Positions 7,980-16,549 of a stretch of 64,000 bases of DNA are shown here, piece after piece (the stretch's first letter is position 1; each line of letters begins with the position of its first letter). This DNA is from Sunxiuqinia sp963678245 (GTDB taxonomy: Bacteria; Bacteroidota; Bacteroidia; Bacteroidales; Prolixibacteraceae). Where the stretch lies: NCBI GenBank assembly GCA_965140765.1, contig OZ223309.1, positions 2,046,001 to 2,110,000 on the forward strand, read 5' to 3'. Position numbers and translations under genes: made by a program. The notes beneath the pieces were generated by a model that had not been told where the DNA came from, searched no databases, and saw only the letters and a list, made by a program, of their open reading frames with translations.

Positions 7980-8891
7980 ATGAATAAAAAAGACTTGATT
8001 TCCATCATGGATTATTCGAAGGAAGAACACCTTCGAATAATGGATCTGGCAGCTGATTTTGAAAAGAATCCCAACCAAAAATTACTGGAGGGGAAAGTGG
8101 TTGCTTCGCTCTTTTTTGAGCCATCGACGCGCACCCGGCTAAGTTTTGAAACAGCCATAAACCGCATGGGTGGGCGAATCGTTGGCTTTTCGGATGCAGG
8201 CTCTTCCAGTGTTACTAAAGGAGAGACACTGCATGATACGATTCGAATGGTTTCACAGTATGCTGATTTGATTGTCATGCGGCACCCACTGGAGGGAAGT
8301 GCTCGTTACGCAGCAGAGGTTTCATCAGTGCCGGTGATCAATGCAGGTGATGGAGCAAACCAACATCCGACTCAGACCTTATTGGATATGTACTCCATAT
8401 TGAAAACACAAAACACATTCGATGACCTAAACATCTTCATGGTTGGCGATTTACGATACGGACGAACCGTTCATTCGCTACTAATGGCTATGTCGCAATT
8501 TGAGAATCCTATTTTTAACTTTATTGCACCCGAGGAGCTTTTAATGCCCGAGGAGTACAAGATCTACCTACGCGAAAAAGGAATCCGCTTTTTTGAGCAC
8601 CTTGAATTTACCGACATTATTTCAGAAGCTGATATTGTATACATGACTCGGGTTCAGAAAGAACGTTTCTCTGATCCGATGGAATACGAAGAAGTTAAAA
8701 ACGTTTACATTCTAAGAAACAGCATGCTTGAAAATACGAAACCAAACATGCGCATTCTGCACCCACTACCTCGTGTGAACGAAATTGCGACTGACGTCGA
8801 TAAAAACGAGAAAGCCTACTATTTTCAACAAGCCTTAAATGGTGTTTTTACCCGAGAAGCAATTATAGCACATGCCTTAAATTTAAAGTAA
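7980..8891 (+). CDS. pyrB: Aspartate carbamoyltransferase catalytic subunit
   Basis: 303 residues, standard for PyrB. It makes N-carbamoyl-aspartate from carbamoyl phosphate and aspartate, the second step of pyrimidine synthesis. The carbamoyl-phosphate site STRTR is at 49-53, Lys80 of TKGET completes the site from a neighbouring chain, and GDGANQHPTQ (123-132) and HPLPRVNE (about 260-267) are intact. The pyrI gene follows after 6 bases, so the allosteric E. coli-type holoenzyme (two catalytic trimers, three regulatory dimers) is expected. It is probably regulated by the terminator immediately upstream, which leader translation may relieve. Confidence 0.96.
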   Translation: MNKKDLISIMDYSKEEHLRIMDLAADFEKNPNQKLLEGKVVASLFFEPSTRTRLSFETAINRMGGRIVGFSDAGSSSVTKGETLHDTIRMVSQYADLIVMRHPLEGSARYAAEVSSVPVINAGDGANQHPTQTLLDMYSILKTQNTFDDLNIFMVGDLRYGRTVHSLLMAMSQFENPIFNFIAPEELLMPEEYKIYLREKGIRFFEHLEFTDIISEADIVYMTRVQKERFSDPMEYEEVKNVYILRNSMLENTKPNMRILHPLPRVNEIATDVDKNEKAYYFQQALNGVFTREAIIAHALNLK

Positions 8892-8897
8892 TCAGCC

Positions 8898-9365
8898 ATG
8901 AGTGAACACAAAAAGAAACTAAAACTGAAAGTTAGCGCGATTAGCGAAGGCACTGTTATTGACCATATTCCATCCGAAAACCTATTCGATGTTATTTCCA
9001 TTCTCGAATTAGACAAAACTCCAAACATGATCACCTTTGGAGCCAATCTGGACAGTGATAAGCTTATTAATAAGGCGATTATTAAGGTTTCCAATCAGTT
9101 TTTTGAAAATGACGACATCAACAAAATTGCATTGATTGCACCACATGCCAAACTTAACATCATTAAAGATTACGAAGTTGTTGAAAAGAAAGTTGTTGAA
9201 GTTCCAAACCAGGTAATTGGCATTGTAAAATGTTTTAACCCAAAGTGTATTACCAATGCGGAACCAATCACCACTTCTTTTAAAGTGACCTCAAAAGAGC
9301 CAATAGCACTGAAATGCATGTACTGTGAAAAGATTACAAGCGAAAGCCAGATGGTTATCAAATAA
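8898..9365 (+). CDS. pyrI: Aspartate carbamoyltransferase regulatory subunit
   Basis: 155 residues. The N-terminal allosteric domain (about 1-100) binds nucleotide effectors (CTP/UTP inhibit, ATP activates in E. coli). The C-terminal domain has the four zinc ligands Cys112, Cys117, Cys140 and Cys143 (CFNPKC ... CMYC) that hold the contact with PyrB. It starts 6 bases after pyrB, in one operon. Confidence 0.95.
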   Translation: MSEHKKKLKLKVSAISEGTVIDHIPSENLFDVISILELDKTPNMITFGANLDSDKLINKAIIKVSNQFFENDDINKIALIAPHAKLNIIKDYEVVEKKVVEVPNQVIGIVKCFNPKCITNAEPITTSFKVTSKEPIALKCMYCEKITSESQMVIK

Positions 9366-9395
9366 ATACAAAAAAGTAGAATTCAATTATTTAAA

Positions 9396-9845
9396 ATGAA
9401 ACGAACAAACTTTAACAGGTTAGTTGAAAAAATTGAAGACTTAGCTCGTAAAAAGCCAAAAAATATACACTATCAAATTTGTGCTTTGCTAAAAGAGGAA
9501 GTTTTCCATTACGATTGGGTTGGCTTTTATATTTTAAACGAGAACACCTTAAAACTTGGAGCCTATGTTGGGAAACCAACCGATCATACTCGCATCGCTA
9601 TTGGGAAAGGAGTTTGCGGACAGGTTGCTGAAAAGAAGAAAACCATAATTGTACAGGATGTCAGCCAGGAAGATAATTACATTTCATGCAGCATTGACGT
9701 ACAGTCGGAGATTGTGGTTCCGGTGCTAAAAGATGGTGAGTTTGTTGCCGAATTAGATATTGACAGCCACTCTCCTGCTCCATTTTCTGCCAACGATCAG
9801 CTATTTCTTGAAAAGGTTTGTGAAATATTGGCCGACACCTTCTAA
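9396..9845 (+). CDS. GAF-domain protein, free methionine-(R)-sulfoxide reductase-like
   Basis: 149 residues forming a single GAF domain. The pattern GKGVCG (Cys74), NYISC (Cys98) and SEIVVP...ELDIDS is that of the fRMsr (YebR) family, which reduces free methionine-R-sulfoxide. Three Cys are conserved in characterised members; here the two in GVCG and ISC are present, but the first position (just before RIAIG) is His64. Activity with only two Cys is possible but not assured. It lies 30 bases after pyrI and may be read from the same transcript. Confidence 0.75.
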   Translation: MKRTNFNRLVEKIEDLARKKPKNIHYQICALLKEEVFHYDWVGFYILNENTLKLGAYVGKPTDHTRIAIGKGVCGQVAEKKKTIIVQDVSQEDNYISCSIDVQSEIVVPVLKDGEFVAELDIDSHSPAPFSANDQLFLEKVCEILADTF

Positions 9846-9850
9846 CAAAC

Positions 9851-9883
9851 AAAAAGGTTCGCTCAGGCATCCCCTGGCGAACC
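9851..9883 (-). terminator. Terminator of the RRM gene, between convergent genes
   Basis: GGTTCGC/GCGAACC stem extended by CAGG/CCTG (one bulged T) at 9856-9883. On the minus strand it is followed by a five-T run and TGTTTG, so it best serves the RRM gene ending at 9913. On the plus strand the T-tract is poor. Confidence 0.6.
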
Positions 9884-9912
9884 ATTATCTTCGTACATTA
9901 TAAAAGTCTCAA

Positions 9913-10188
9913 TTAATAACGCTGAGGTCTTCTTTGAGGCCGTTCCGTTCTTGGACGGGCTTGGTTCACTTTTATATTTCGTCCGTTTACTTCAGCTCCA
10001 TCCAACTCTTGAACGGCTTTTTCACCTTCCGAGTCAACAGCCATCTCAACAAAGCCAAAACCTTTAGCTCTGCCCGTTTCACGATCTGTTACAATTTTCA
10101 CGGATGTAACTTCTCCGTATTCTGCAAAAATTTGACCCAGTTCGTCTTCTTGAAGATTGTAGTCCAGATTACCTACATAAATGTTCAT
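9913..10188 (-). CDS. Small RNA-binding protein with one RRM domain
   Basis: 91 residues from the ATG at 10188. The frame is open to 10269, but the extra 27 residues are hydrophobic and not part of an RRM. RNP2 (IYVGNL, 3-8) and RNP1 (KGFGFVEM, about 42-49) are intact, followed by an Arg/Pro-rich basic tail (RPRTERPQRRPQRY). Such small RRM proteins are common in Bacteroidota and cyanobacteria and bind single-stranded RNA; in Bacteroides they act as global RNA-binding regulators. A candidate promoter lies about 230 bases upstream, so the mRNA may have a long 5' leader. Confidence 0.88.
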   Translation of the reverse strand: MNIYVGNLDYNLQEDELGQIFAEYGEVTSVKIVTDRETGRAKGFGFVEMAVDSEGEKAVQELDGAEVNGRNIKVNQARPRTERPQRRPQRY

Positions 10189-10509
10189 AATCAAAAAAAA
10201 ATAAAAATTAGAAATAAAACAAAAACACAATAAGTGAGGTAAAAAAAGGGGACCGAAAAATTTAATCACAAAAATGAAATTATCGCAGAAACCTAATCAG
10301 TTTACCCCACCCTAAGTACATAAAGTAACGTTTCCAGTTTGGAAATGAAAAAATTCATTTTAAGAGAAAAGGGAGGTTTCAAAACTCAGAAAACAGCCAA
10401 TTCTCAACCAGACTCATATACAAAAATAGGTATTGTTTTAAATTTGCAAATACTTTACATGTTTTTTTTGTGTAAAGCAAACAATAATAGTAAGCTTACT
10501 ATCTTGCAG
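10189..10509. other. Intergenic region holding the RRM gene 5' leader
   Basis: AT-rich. It holds the candidate RRM promoter at 10421-10450 and about 230 bases of possible untranslated leader. A short plus-strand frame at 10339-10524 has no recognisable features and overlaps the end of the methyltransferase gene; I do not call it. Confidence 0.4.
10421..10450 (-). promoter_or_regulatory. Candidate promoter of the RRM gene
   Basis: On the minus strand, TTTG at 10450-10447, 18 bases, then TATTTTTG at 10428-10421. This matches the TTTG / TAnnTTTG type with near-consensus spacing. The start of transcription would be near 10415, giving a leader of roughly 225 bases. Confidence 0.5.
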
Positions 10510-11694
10510 TTAATCAACATATAAAACCAAGCCTTTCAAATATTCTCCCTCGGGATGGTAGATATTGATGGGATGATCGGCCGGCTGATGCAGTTGGTGC
10601 AAAATACGAACTTTACGACCCGATATGGCTGCTCCGGAAAAGACAGCCTCTCTGAATTTATCTTTACTAACCACCTGCGAACAGCTAAATGTAAACAGAA
10701 TTCCACCCGGACGGATTTGCTCAAATGCCTTCGCATTTATTCGTTTGTAGGCCTGAAGTGCCGGACGTAAAGCTCCCCGGTGTTTCGCAAACGCCGGCGG
10801 ATCCAATACAATCAAGTTATAGCGATCTTTAATCTCCCGCATAAAATCAAAAGCATCTGCTACAAACGCTTCATGTCGTTTGTCATTTTTAAAATTCAGC
10901 TCAACATTTTGCTTGGTCAGTTCAATGGCTTTTGCCGAAGCATCGACCGAGTGAACCAGCTTAGCACCACCCTGCAAGGCAAAAAACGAAAAGCCTCCGC
11001 TGTAGCAAAACATATTCAGCACATCCCGTCCGTTGGAATATTGCTCAACCAGCTTTCTGTTTTCACGTTGATCAATGAAAGAGCCTGTTTTCTGCCCCGA
11101 AATCCAATCAACCTGATAGGACAAATCATACTCTTTCACAACACAAGGTTCTGAACTTTCGAGGATATATCCATTCTCAGGATTGATATCAGCTTTATAA
11201 GGCAGTGTCTTTTCACTTTTATCATATACGGCTTTCAACGAATCGTCCATTATTTTTTTCAGGATTTTCGCCAATTCGTGCCTGATTGGATACATTCCGA
11301 CTGAATGAGCCTGATAAACTGCCGTTCCATTATAGTAGTCAATGATAAGGCCAGGCATGCCATCGCCTTCGCCATGAATAAGGCGAAAGACATTCGTGTG
11401 CTCACTACCCAGCAATCCTAAATCGCGTCGCAACTGAACGGCATCAGACAACTTCCTTATCCAAAAATCCTCATCAATTGGGGTATCTTCGAATGAAATA
11501 ATACGAACAGCAATTGAGCCAATCTGAAAATGGCCAATCGCCAGAAAATCTTTCTTGCTTGAAACGACCTGGACCAGTTCTCCTTCTTCGAGTTCGCGAC
11601 TGATGAATTTTACAGCACCAGAAAACACCCAGGGATGAAAACGGTTAAGCGATTGTTCTTTCCCTGATTTTAATGTAACAACGGGTAATGTCAT
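10510..11694 (-). CDS. Class I rRNA methyltransferase with PUA domain (RlmI-like)
   Basis: 394 residues. An N-terminal PUA-like domain (about 1-75, LNRFHPWVFSGAV) is followed by an EEHEE-type domain and a Rossmann methyltransferase with SAM motif VLNMFCYSGGFS (about 227-238), the VLDPPAF motif, and the catalytic FSCS motif. E. coli RlmI makes m5C1962 in 23S rRNA; the same reaction is inferred here. The start overlaps the stop of the upstream exonuclease gene by 4 bases (ATGA type), so the two are translationally coupled in the recQ-DUF5063-exonuclease-methyltransferase series. Confidence 0.85.
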   Translation of the reverse strand: MTLPVVTLKSGKEQSLNRFHPWVFSGAVKFISRELEEGELVQVVSSKKDFLAIGHFQIGSIAVRIISFEDTPIDEDFWIRKLSDAVQLRRDLGLLGSEHTNVFRLIHGEGDGMPGLIIDYYNGTAVYQAHSVGMYPIRHELAKILKKIMDDSLKAVYDKSEKTLPYKADINPENGYILESSEPCVVKEYDLSYQVDWISGQKTGSFIDQRENRKLVEQYSNGRDVLNMFCYSGGFSFFALQGGAKLVHSVDASAKAIELTKQNVELNFKNDKRHEAFVADAFDFMREIKDRYNLIVLDPPAFAKHRGALRPALQAYKRINAKAFEQIRPGGILFTFSCSQVVSKDKFREAVFSGAAISGRKVRILHQLHQPADHPINIYHPEGEYLKGLVLYVD

Positions 11695-12269
11695 GATTGT
11701 GCTGCTATTAACGAATTGAAAATTTCATGAGAAACCCAGGCATCAGTCGCTGCATAACTCAATTGTGCTTCAGTGAGATTATCAGCCTCCCAGTTCGATA
11801 AGCGCTGCGATTTTGAAATACGAAAGCCAAGTACAATACCAGTGATTTTTTTCAGGCTGAAATCCTGAATGCCATATTCTTTAACCTCTTCCTGAAGTTC
11901 CACAAAACCACGTGGATTAAAGTAATTTACCTTTTGCAAGGTTTTTATATCATCGCGGATGGCAACACCAACTTTGGTGATTTTTTCATCGGCTAAAATT
12001 GCTTTTAATCCATTAGGTAAACTAATTTTATTGATCCGAAAGATAAAGGCTTTTTTGTCAGTAGATAACTGCAACAGCGCAACCTGATTAATTTGCCCAC
12101 GCTTAAACGAAGGCTTCGTCTCGGTATCAAAGCCAAGAATCGATTGTTTTTTCAAATAACTCACCGCTTCTTTATATTGACTTTCGTTTTCAATCAATAC
12201 AATATCTCCTTCAAAGGATTTCAACGGCAAATCTGCCAGTGCTTCTTTTGTTATATTTTCAATAAACAT
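11691..12269 (-). CDS. 3'-5' exonuclease domain protein (DEDDy, RNase D/WRN-like)
   Basis: 192 residues made of a single DnaQ-fold exonuclease. Motif I GFDTET, motif II VGVAIRDDIK and motif III YAATDAW (Tyr-x3-Asp) give the DEDDy set that binds two metal ions. It lacks the HRDC domains of true RNase D. The substrate is unknown. It sits between DUF5063 (2-base gap) and the rRNA methyltransferase (4-base overlap), an arrangement that suggests a shared role in RNA or nucleic-acid maintenance. Confidence 0.85.
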   Translation of the reverse strand: MFIENITKEALADLPLKSFEGDIVLIENESQYKEAVSYLKKQSILGFDTETKPSFKRGQINQVALLQLSTDKKAFIFRINKISLPNGLKAILADEKITKVGVAIRDDIKTLQKVNYFNPRGFVELQEEVKEYGIQDFSLKKITGIVLGFRISKSQRLSNWEADNLTEAQLSYAATDAWVSHEIFNSLIAAQS

Positions 12270-12271
12270 AG

Positions 12272-12901
12272 TTAATCTTCCTGATTATTAAACAATTGAT
12301 TCAGCCAGTCCGGTTTACTGCTATCTCCATCACGCTCCTCCTCATCTGTCTTTCTTCCGGTAACCTGGTCATCCAGGTTTAAATCGCTGTAAACAAGCGA
12401 ATGAATTGCGCGTAAACAATTGACCAGACGCTGCCCCCAGAAATTTATGAAATTATCCTGACAAATCCACAAAGCTTCCTCCATAACAAGCTCGTCACCT
12501 GTCCGGTACGACATTAGGAAGTCTTTCAAATCTTGAAATATATCTGCCAGACACTCAGAAATACTTGCTATTAAAGGAGCATCACTAAACTGCATCTCCG
12601 GATCAAAAACCTCTTGAAAATCATCATATTGACCAAGAAGATTCATGATTTTTTGTTGAAGAAAATTATAGTCAACTTCACTTACAAACTTTTCGAGCCC
12701 CATTTCCTCGTAGCTCTCAATTTTGGGTAAAACCGAGGTTTTCAGATACAACAAAGGTAAAATCTTTTGCACCTTATCTAAAAAGCTACGAGTTGTTTGA
12801 TTACCTGCTGTTTCAACGAAACCACAGTATTCATTGGCAACCGTAACAAATTCGATTACATTTTTTGAATAAACAATTGGATTTAAACTTTCCTCTGTCA
12901 T
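12272..12901 (-). CDS. DUF5063 domain protein
   Basis: 209 residues, mostly helical and acidic, no signal peptide or membrane segment. It matches the DUF5063 family as I know it from Bacteroidota, always near this exonuclease gene. The function is unknown. It ends 2 bases before the exonuclease start and begins about 70 bases after recQ, so all four minus-strand genes may form one operon. Confidence 0.75.
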   Translation of the reverse strand: MTEESLNPIVYSKNVIEFVTVANEYCGFVETAGNQTTRSFLDKVQKILPLLYLKTSVLPKIESYEEMGLEKFVSEVDYNFLQQKIMNLLGQYDDFQEVFDPEMQFSDAPLIASISECLADIFQDLKDFLMSYRTGDELVMEEALWICQDNFINFWGQRLVNCLRAIHSLVYSDLNLDDQVTGRKTDEEERDGDSSKPDWLNQLFNNQED

Positions 12902-12974
12902 AGCTTGGAATTAATCATGCAAAAATAGAAAAGATTTTTCGTTTCGTCCGTATTTAGCTCCTTTTGTCATCGAC

Positions 12975-14873
12975 TCACTTCCACTCCAACTTATTATCAA
13001 TACGATGTACAATTTTTCCGTTATCCATAAGCCAGCGAATAACATTAATTTTTTCGTCTTCATTTCCGGCAAGTTTCATAATCAATTCTTCAAAAGTACA
13101 TGCATCTTTTAGGATTTTTTTAATTTCCTGTGCAAGCTGATCAAACTCTAGCTTACTAAGCCCCAATTCATTTCGTTCCAAACAAACATCACACTTTCCG
13201 CAACGAACCGAATCTGTTTCTCCAAAATATTCGAGCAAAACCTGGCTTCTGCATTTCAGTTTTTGGGTAGCATAATAGATCATCGCCTCAATACGCTTCT
13301 GGTAGTCTTTTTTTCGATCAGCATAATGCTCTTTAGATATCTTCAACCGACTAATGTCAATCCGTTCTTTCGGAAAATAAATGTAAGGCGTATTTTTTCG
13401 AGGAATATAATGAATGATTTTGTACGAACTTAAATGAGATAAAAAACGCGACACCACTTCCATACTTAATCCGGCTCGTTTTGCCAAAAGATCCTCATTA
13501 ATAGGCACATAATCAGAAAACAAACCGGAATACGAACGAAGCAGTAGTTTAATGAATCCATCGAAACTGGAATTAGCCACCTGAAATTTATATAAATCAT
13601 CGCGTGTTACAATAAAATTTACCCGAGACGGATTATCAGCCTCACTGGTCAACTCCAAATATCCTTCGCGTTGTAATATTTTAATGCTATTGTAAACTTG
13701 CTGAATCTGCATGTTATATTTCGATGCAAATTCGCCCAAATTAAAATCCTTCGTTTGATTAATTCCATAACCAACAGCCAACTGGAACGTATTACAAATG
13801 GCCTGATACACCTTTTTTATAATTTCAACTTCAGGAAATGACTTCTCAACATTTTTTTTCAATGTCAAAATATCAGACTTCCCATAAATCATGACGCCAA
13901 AAGCTTTGTTGCCATCACGCCCCGCCCTGCCCGCTTCCTGGAAGTACGCTTCCGGAGAATCAGCCGGACCAAAGTGTATGACAAAACGCACATTGGCTTT
14001 ATCAATTCCCATCCCAAATGCATTGGTTGCCACAATTATGCGGGTCTTTCCCGATTTCCAATCATTTTGTTTCTTCTCCCGATTTAAACTACTTAAACCG
14101 GCATGATAATAGTCTGCTGAAATCCGATTTCTTTTTAGATACTCGCTAATCTCTTTGGTCAATTTCCTACTTCGAACATACACAATGCCAGTCCCTTTTG
14201 CTCGTTGGGTCGATTGCAGTAAGTACTGCATTTTGTCTTCACGCTCGCGAACCACATAAACCACGTTTTCACGAAAAAAACTTTTCCGAAGAACATGTTC
14301 TTTCTTAAAATCAAGCTGTTTCTGGATGTCCTTTTCAACCTCGTGTGTAGCAGTGGCAGTAAGTGCTAAAACCGGCACCCCGGGTAAGAGTTTTCTTAAC
14401 TCCTTTATTTTTCGGTACGATGGTCTGAAATCAAATCCCCATTGAGAGATACAATGGGCTTCATCAACTGTGATTAAGTTGACCTCCATATTTGACAAAT
14501 TATCTTTAAAGCGCTCGGTATTAATACGCTCCGGCGACAAATACAAGAACTTGTAATCGCCCCAACTTGCTTTATCAAAAGCTATTTTGATCTCTTGCTG
14601 GCTTAAGCCTGAATGTATCGCCAAGGCTTTTATGCCTTTCTTGTTCAGGTTCTCCACCTGGTCTTTCATTAAGGAAATCAAAGGCGTTATAACCAGACAT
14701 ATTCCGGGTTTCGCTAGCGAATAAACCTGAAAGGTTATTGATTTTCCTCCACCGGTCGGCATTAATCCCAGTGTATCATGACCATCATCAATGGATTGAA
14801 TAATCTCTTCTTGTAAAGGACGAAATGCTGAATAGCCCCAAAAGCGGGTCAATATGGATTTGAAATCACTCAA
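12975..14873 (-). CDS. recQ: ATP-dependent DNA helicase RecQ
   Basis: 632 residues. Superfamily 2 helicase motifs: MPTGGGKS (Walker A), DEAHCISQWG (Walker B and the aromatic-rich loop), ALTATAT, and AFGMGIDK...EAGRAGRDG. The RQC zinc site is CRSQVLLEYF...CGKCDVC. A winged-helix part follows, then a C-terminal ~80-residue region without a clear HRDC domain. RecQ unwinds DNA 3' to 5' in repair and recombination. It is divergent from guaB, 154 bases away. Confidence 0.93.
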   Translation of the reverse strand: MSDFKSILTRFWGYSAFRPLQEEIIQSIDDGHDTLGLMPTGGGKSITFQVYSLAKPGICLVITPLISLMKDQVENLNKKGIKALAIHSGLSQQEIKIAFDKASWGDYKFLYLSPERINTERFKDNLSNMEVNLITVDEAHCISQWGFDFRPSYRKIKELRKLLPGVPVLALTATATHEVEKDIQKQLDFKKEHVLRKSFFRENVVYVVREREDKMQYLLQSTQRAKGTGIVYVRSRKLTKEISEYLKRNRISADYYHAGLSSLNREKKQNDWKSGKTRIIVATNAFGMGIDKANVRFVIHFGPADSPEAYFQEAGRAGRDGNKAFGVMIYGKSDILTLKKNVEKSFPEVEIIKKVYQAICNTFQLAVGYGINQTKDFNLGEFASKYNMQIQQVYNSIKILQREGYLELTSEADNPSRVNFIVTRDDLYKFQVANSSFDGFIKLLLRSYSGLFSDYVPINEDLLAKRAGLSMEVVSRFLSHLSSYKIIHYIPRKNTPYIYFPKERIDISRLKISKEHYADRKKDYQKRIEAMIYYATQKLKCRSQVLLEYFGETDSVRCGKCDVCLERNELGLSKLEFDQLAQEIKKILKDACTFEELIMKLAGNEDEKINVIRWLMDNGKIVHRIDNKLEWK

Positions 14874-14994
14874 TAAAACTATTTTTTTACAATGATTATA
14901 AAAACGAATTCAACTTAACAAATTTTAATGAAATTTAATTTTTTTAATGCTGACATGCAAGGCTAATTCCACGGCTATATCCGGTTATTTTTTG

Positions 14995-15002
14995 TAGTTT
15001 TG
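14995..15002 (+). promoter_or_regulatory. Candidate -7 box of guaB
   Basis: TAGTTTTG matches TAnnTTTG and lies 25 bases before the guaB ATG. No TTTG was found at the expected -33 distance. Confidence 0.45.
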
Positions 15003-15027
15003 CCCTATTAAAATAAAAAGTCTGCGC

Positions 15028-16500
15028 ATGTCGTTTTACACAGAAAAAGTAGTTTCAGAGGGATTGACATTTGATGATGTTCTTATAGTCCCATCATATT
15101 CTGATGTATTACCCCGAAATGTTGATTTATGCTCTTCATTTACAAGAAATATTAAACTAAATACTCCCATTGTTTCGGCGGCAATGGACACCGTTACCGA
15201 TGCAACATTAGCGATTGCGATAGCACGCGAAGGAGGAATTGGTGTTATCCACAAAAACATGAGTATTGAAGAGCAAGCCAAGCAAGTAATTTCGGTTAAA
15301 CGGGCCGAAAATGGAATGATTTACGACCCCATTACCATTGAACGTGAAAAGCGGGTTAAAGATGCGCAGGAAATAATGAGAAGCTACAAAATTGGCGGCA
15401 TTCCGGTTGTTGACTCGAATAAAATATTGGTTGGAATTGTAACTAACCGTGATTTACGTTTTGAGCAAGACCTTGATCGACCAATTTCTGAAGTGATGAC
15501 ATCGGAAAACTTGGTCTACGCGACAGAATCCACTACACTGGAGAAAGCGGCTGCAATTCTTCAGCAACATAAAATTGAAAAACTTCCGGTTGTCGATCAG
15601 TCTAGAAAGCTGATTGGACTGGTAACTTACAAAGATATTACAAAAGCCAAGGATAAACCACTGGCTTGTAAAGATGAAAAAGGTCGTTTGCGTGTGGCCG
15701 CAGCTGTTGGCGTTACTCACGATTCAATCGATCGGATTGATGAGTTGGTAAAAGCTCAGGTTGATGCGATTGTGATTGACACTGCACACGGACATTCAAA
15801 AGGTGTTTTGGAAACCCTCAGAAAAGCCAAAGCCAAATACCCAGAGATCGATTTTGTTGCCGGGAACATTGCAACGGCTGAAGCAGCTGCGGATCTGGTT
15901 TTAGCAGGAGCTGATGCCGTGAAAGTTGGTATTGGCCCCGGGTCAATTTATACTACACGGGTTATTGCCGGAGTTGGAATCCCGCAGCTTTCAGCAATAT
16001 ACGAAGTATCAAAAAGCCTGCGTAAAAGCGATGTACCATTAATTGCCGATGGAGGAATCCGCTATTCGGGCGATATTGTGAAAGCCATTGCAGCGGGGGC
16101 AAATTCAGTAATGGCCGGTTCGCTGTTTGCCGGTGTTGAAGAGTCTCCGGGAGAAACCATCATTTTTCAAGGACGAAAATTTAAAGCCTACCGGGGAATG
16201 GGTTCTGTTGAAGCCATGCAAGCCGGATCAAAAGACCGATATTTCCAGGATGTTGAAGATGATATTAAAAAATTAGTTCCTGAAGGTATTACAGCAAGAG
16301 TTCCCTACAAAGGATCTCTACATGAAGTACTCTACCAAATGATTGGTGGACTGCGAGCAGGAATGGGCTATTGCGGAGCCAAAAATATTGAAGAATTAAT
16401 GCATGCTAAGTTTACACGAATCACGTCTTCAGGAGTTCAGGAAAGTCACCCTCATGATGTTTCGGTAACGCGCGAAGCCCCCAATTACAGCAGCCGTTGA
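15028..16500 (+). CDS. guaB: IMP dehydrogenase with Tyr in place of the catalytic Cys
   Basis: 490 residues, full length. The TIM-barrel catalytic domain is split by two CBS domains (about 95-210). Conserved parts are present: DTAHGHS, DGGIRYSGD, YRGMGS, and the flap DRYFQ...VPEGI. IMPDH oxidises IMP to XMP with NAD+, the committed step of guanine nucleotide synthesis, through a covalent thio-intermediate on a Cys in the loop GPGSICTT. Here the loop reads GPGSIYTT: codon 308 (15949-15951) is TAT (Tyr), one G-to-A change from TGT (Cys). If the base is right the enzyme should not be catalytic. It starts a run of plus-strand genes reaching 23.3 kb. Confidence 0.93.
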   Translation: MSFYTEKVVSEGLTFDDVLIVPSYSDVLPRNVDLCSSFTRNIKLNTPIVSAAMDTVTDATLAIAIAREGGIGVIHKNMSIEEQAKQVISVKRAENGMIYDPITIEREKRVKDAQEIMRSYKIGGIPVVDSNKILVGIVTNRDLRFEQDLDRPISEVMTSENLVYATESTTLEKAAAILQQHKIEKLPVVDQSRKLIGLVTYKDITKAKDKPLACKDEKGRLRVAAAVGVTHDSIDRIDELVKAQVDAIVIDTAHGHSKGVLETLRKAKAKYPEIDFVAGNIATAEAAADLVLAGADAVKVGIGPGSIYTTRVIAGVGIPQLSAIYEVSKSLRKSDVPLIADGGIRYSGDIVKAIAAGANSVMAGSLFAGVEESPGETIIFQGRKFKAYRGMGSVEAMQAGSKDRYFQDVEDDIKKLVPEGITARVPYKGSLHEVLYQMIGGLRAGMGYCGAKNIEELMHAKFTRITSSGVQESHPHDVSVTREAPNYSSR

Positions 16501-16549
16501 TAAGAATTGAATTAATTTTTTGTCTGATATTTTAAACTGACAATCATTT

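Noticed and set aside
10339..10524. Small plus-strand ORF of 61 residues
   Set aside because: No motif, low complexity, overlaps the methyltransferase end and the RRM promoter region.
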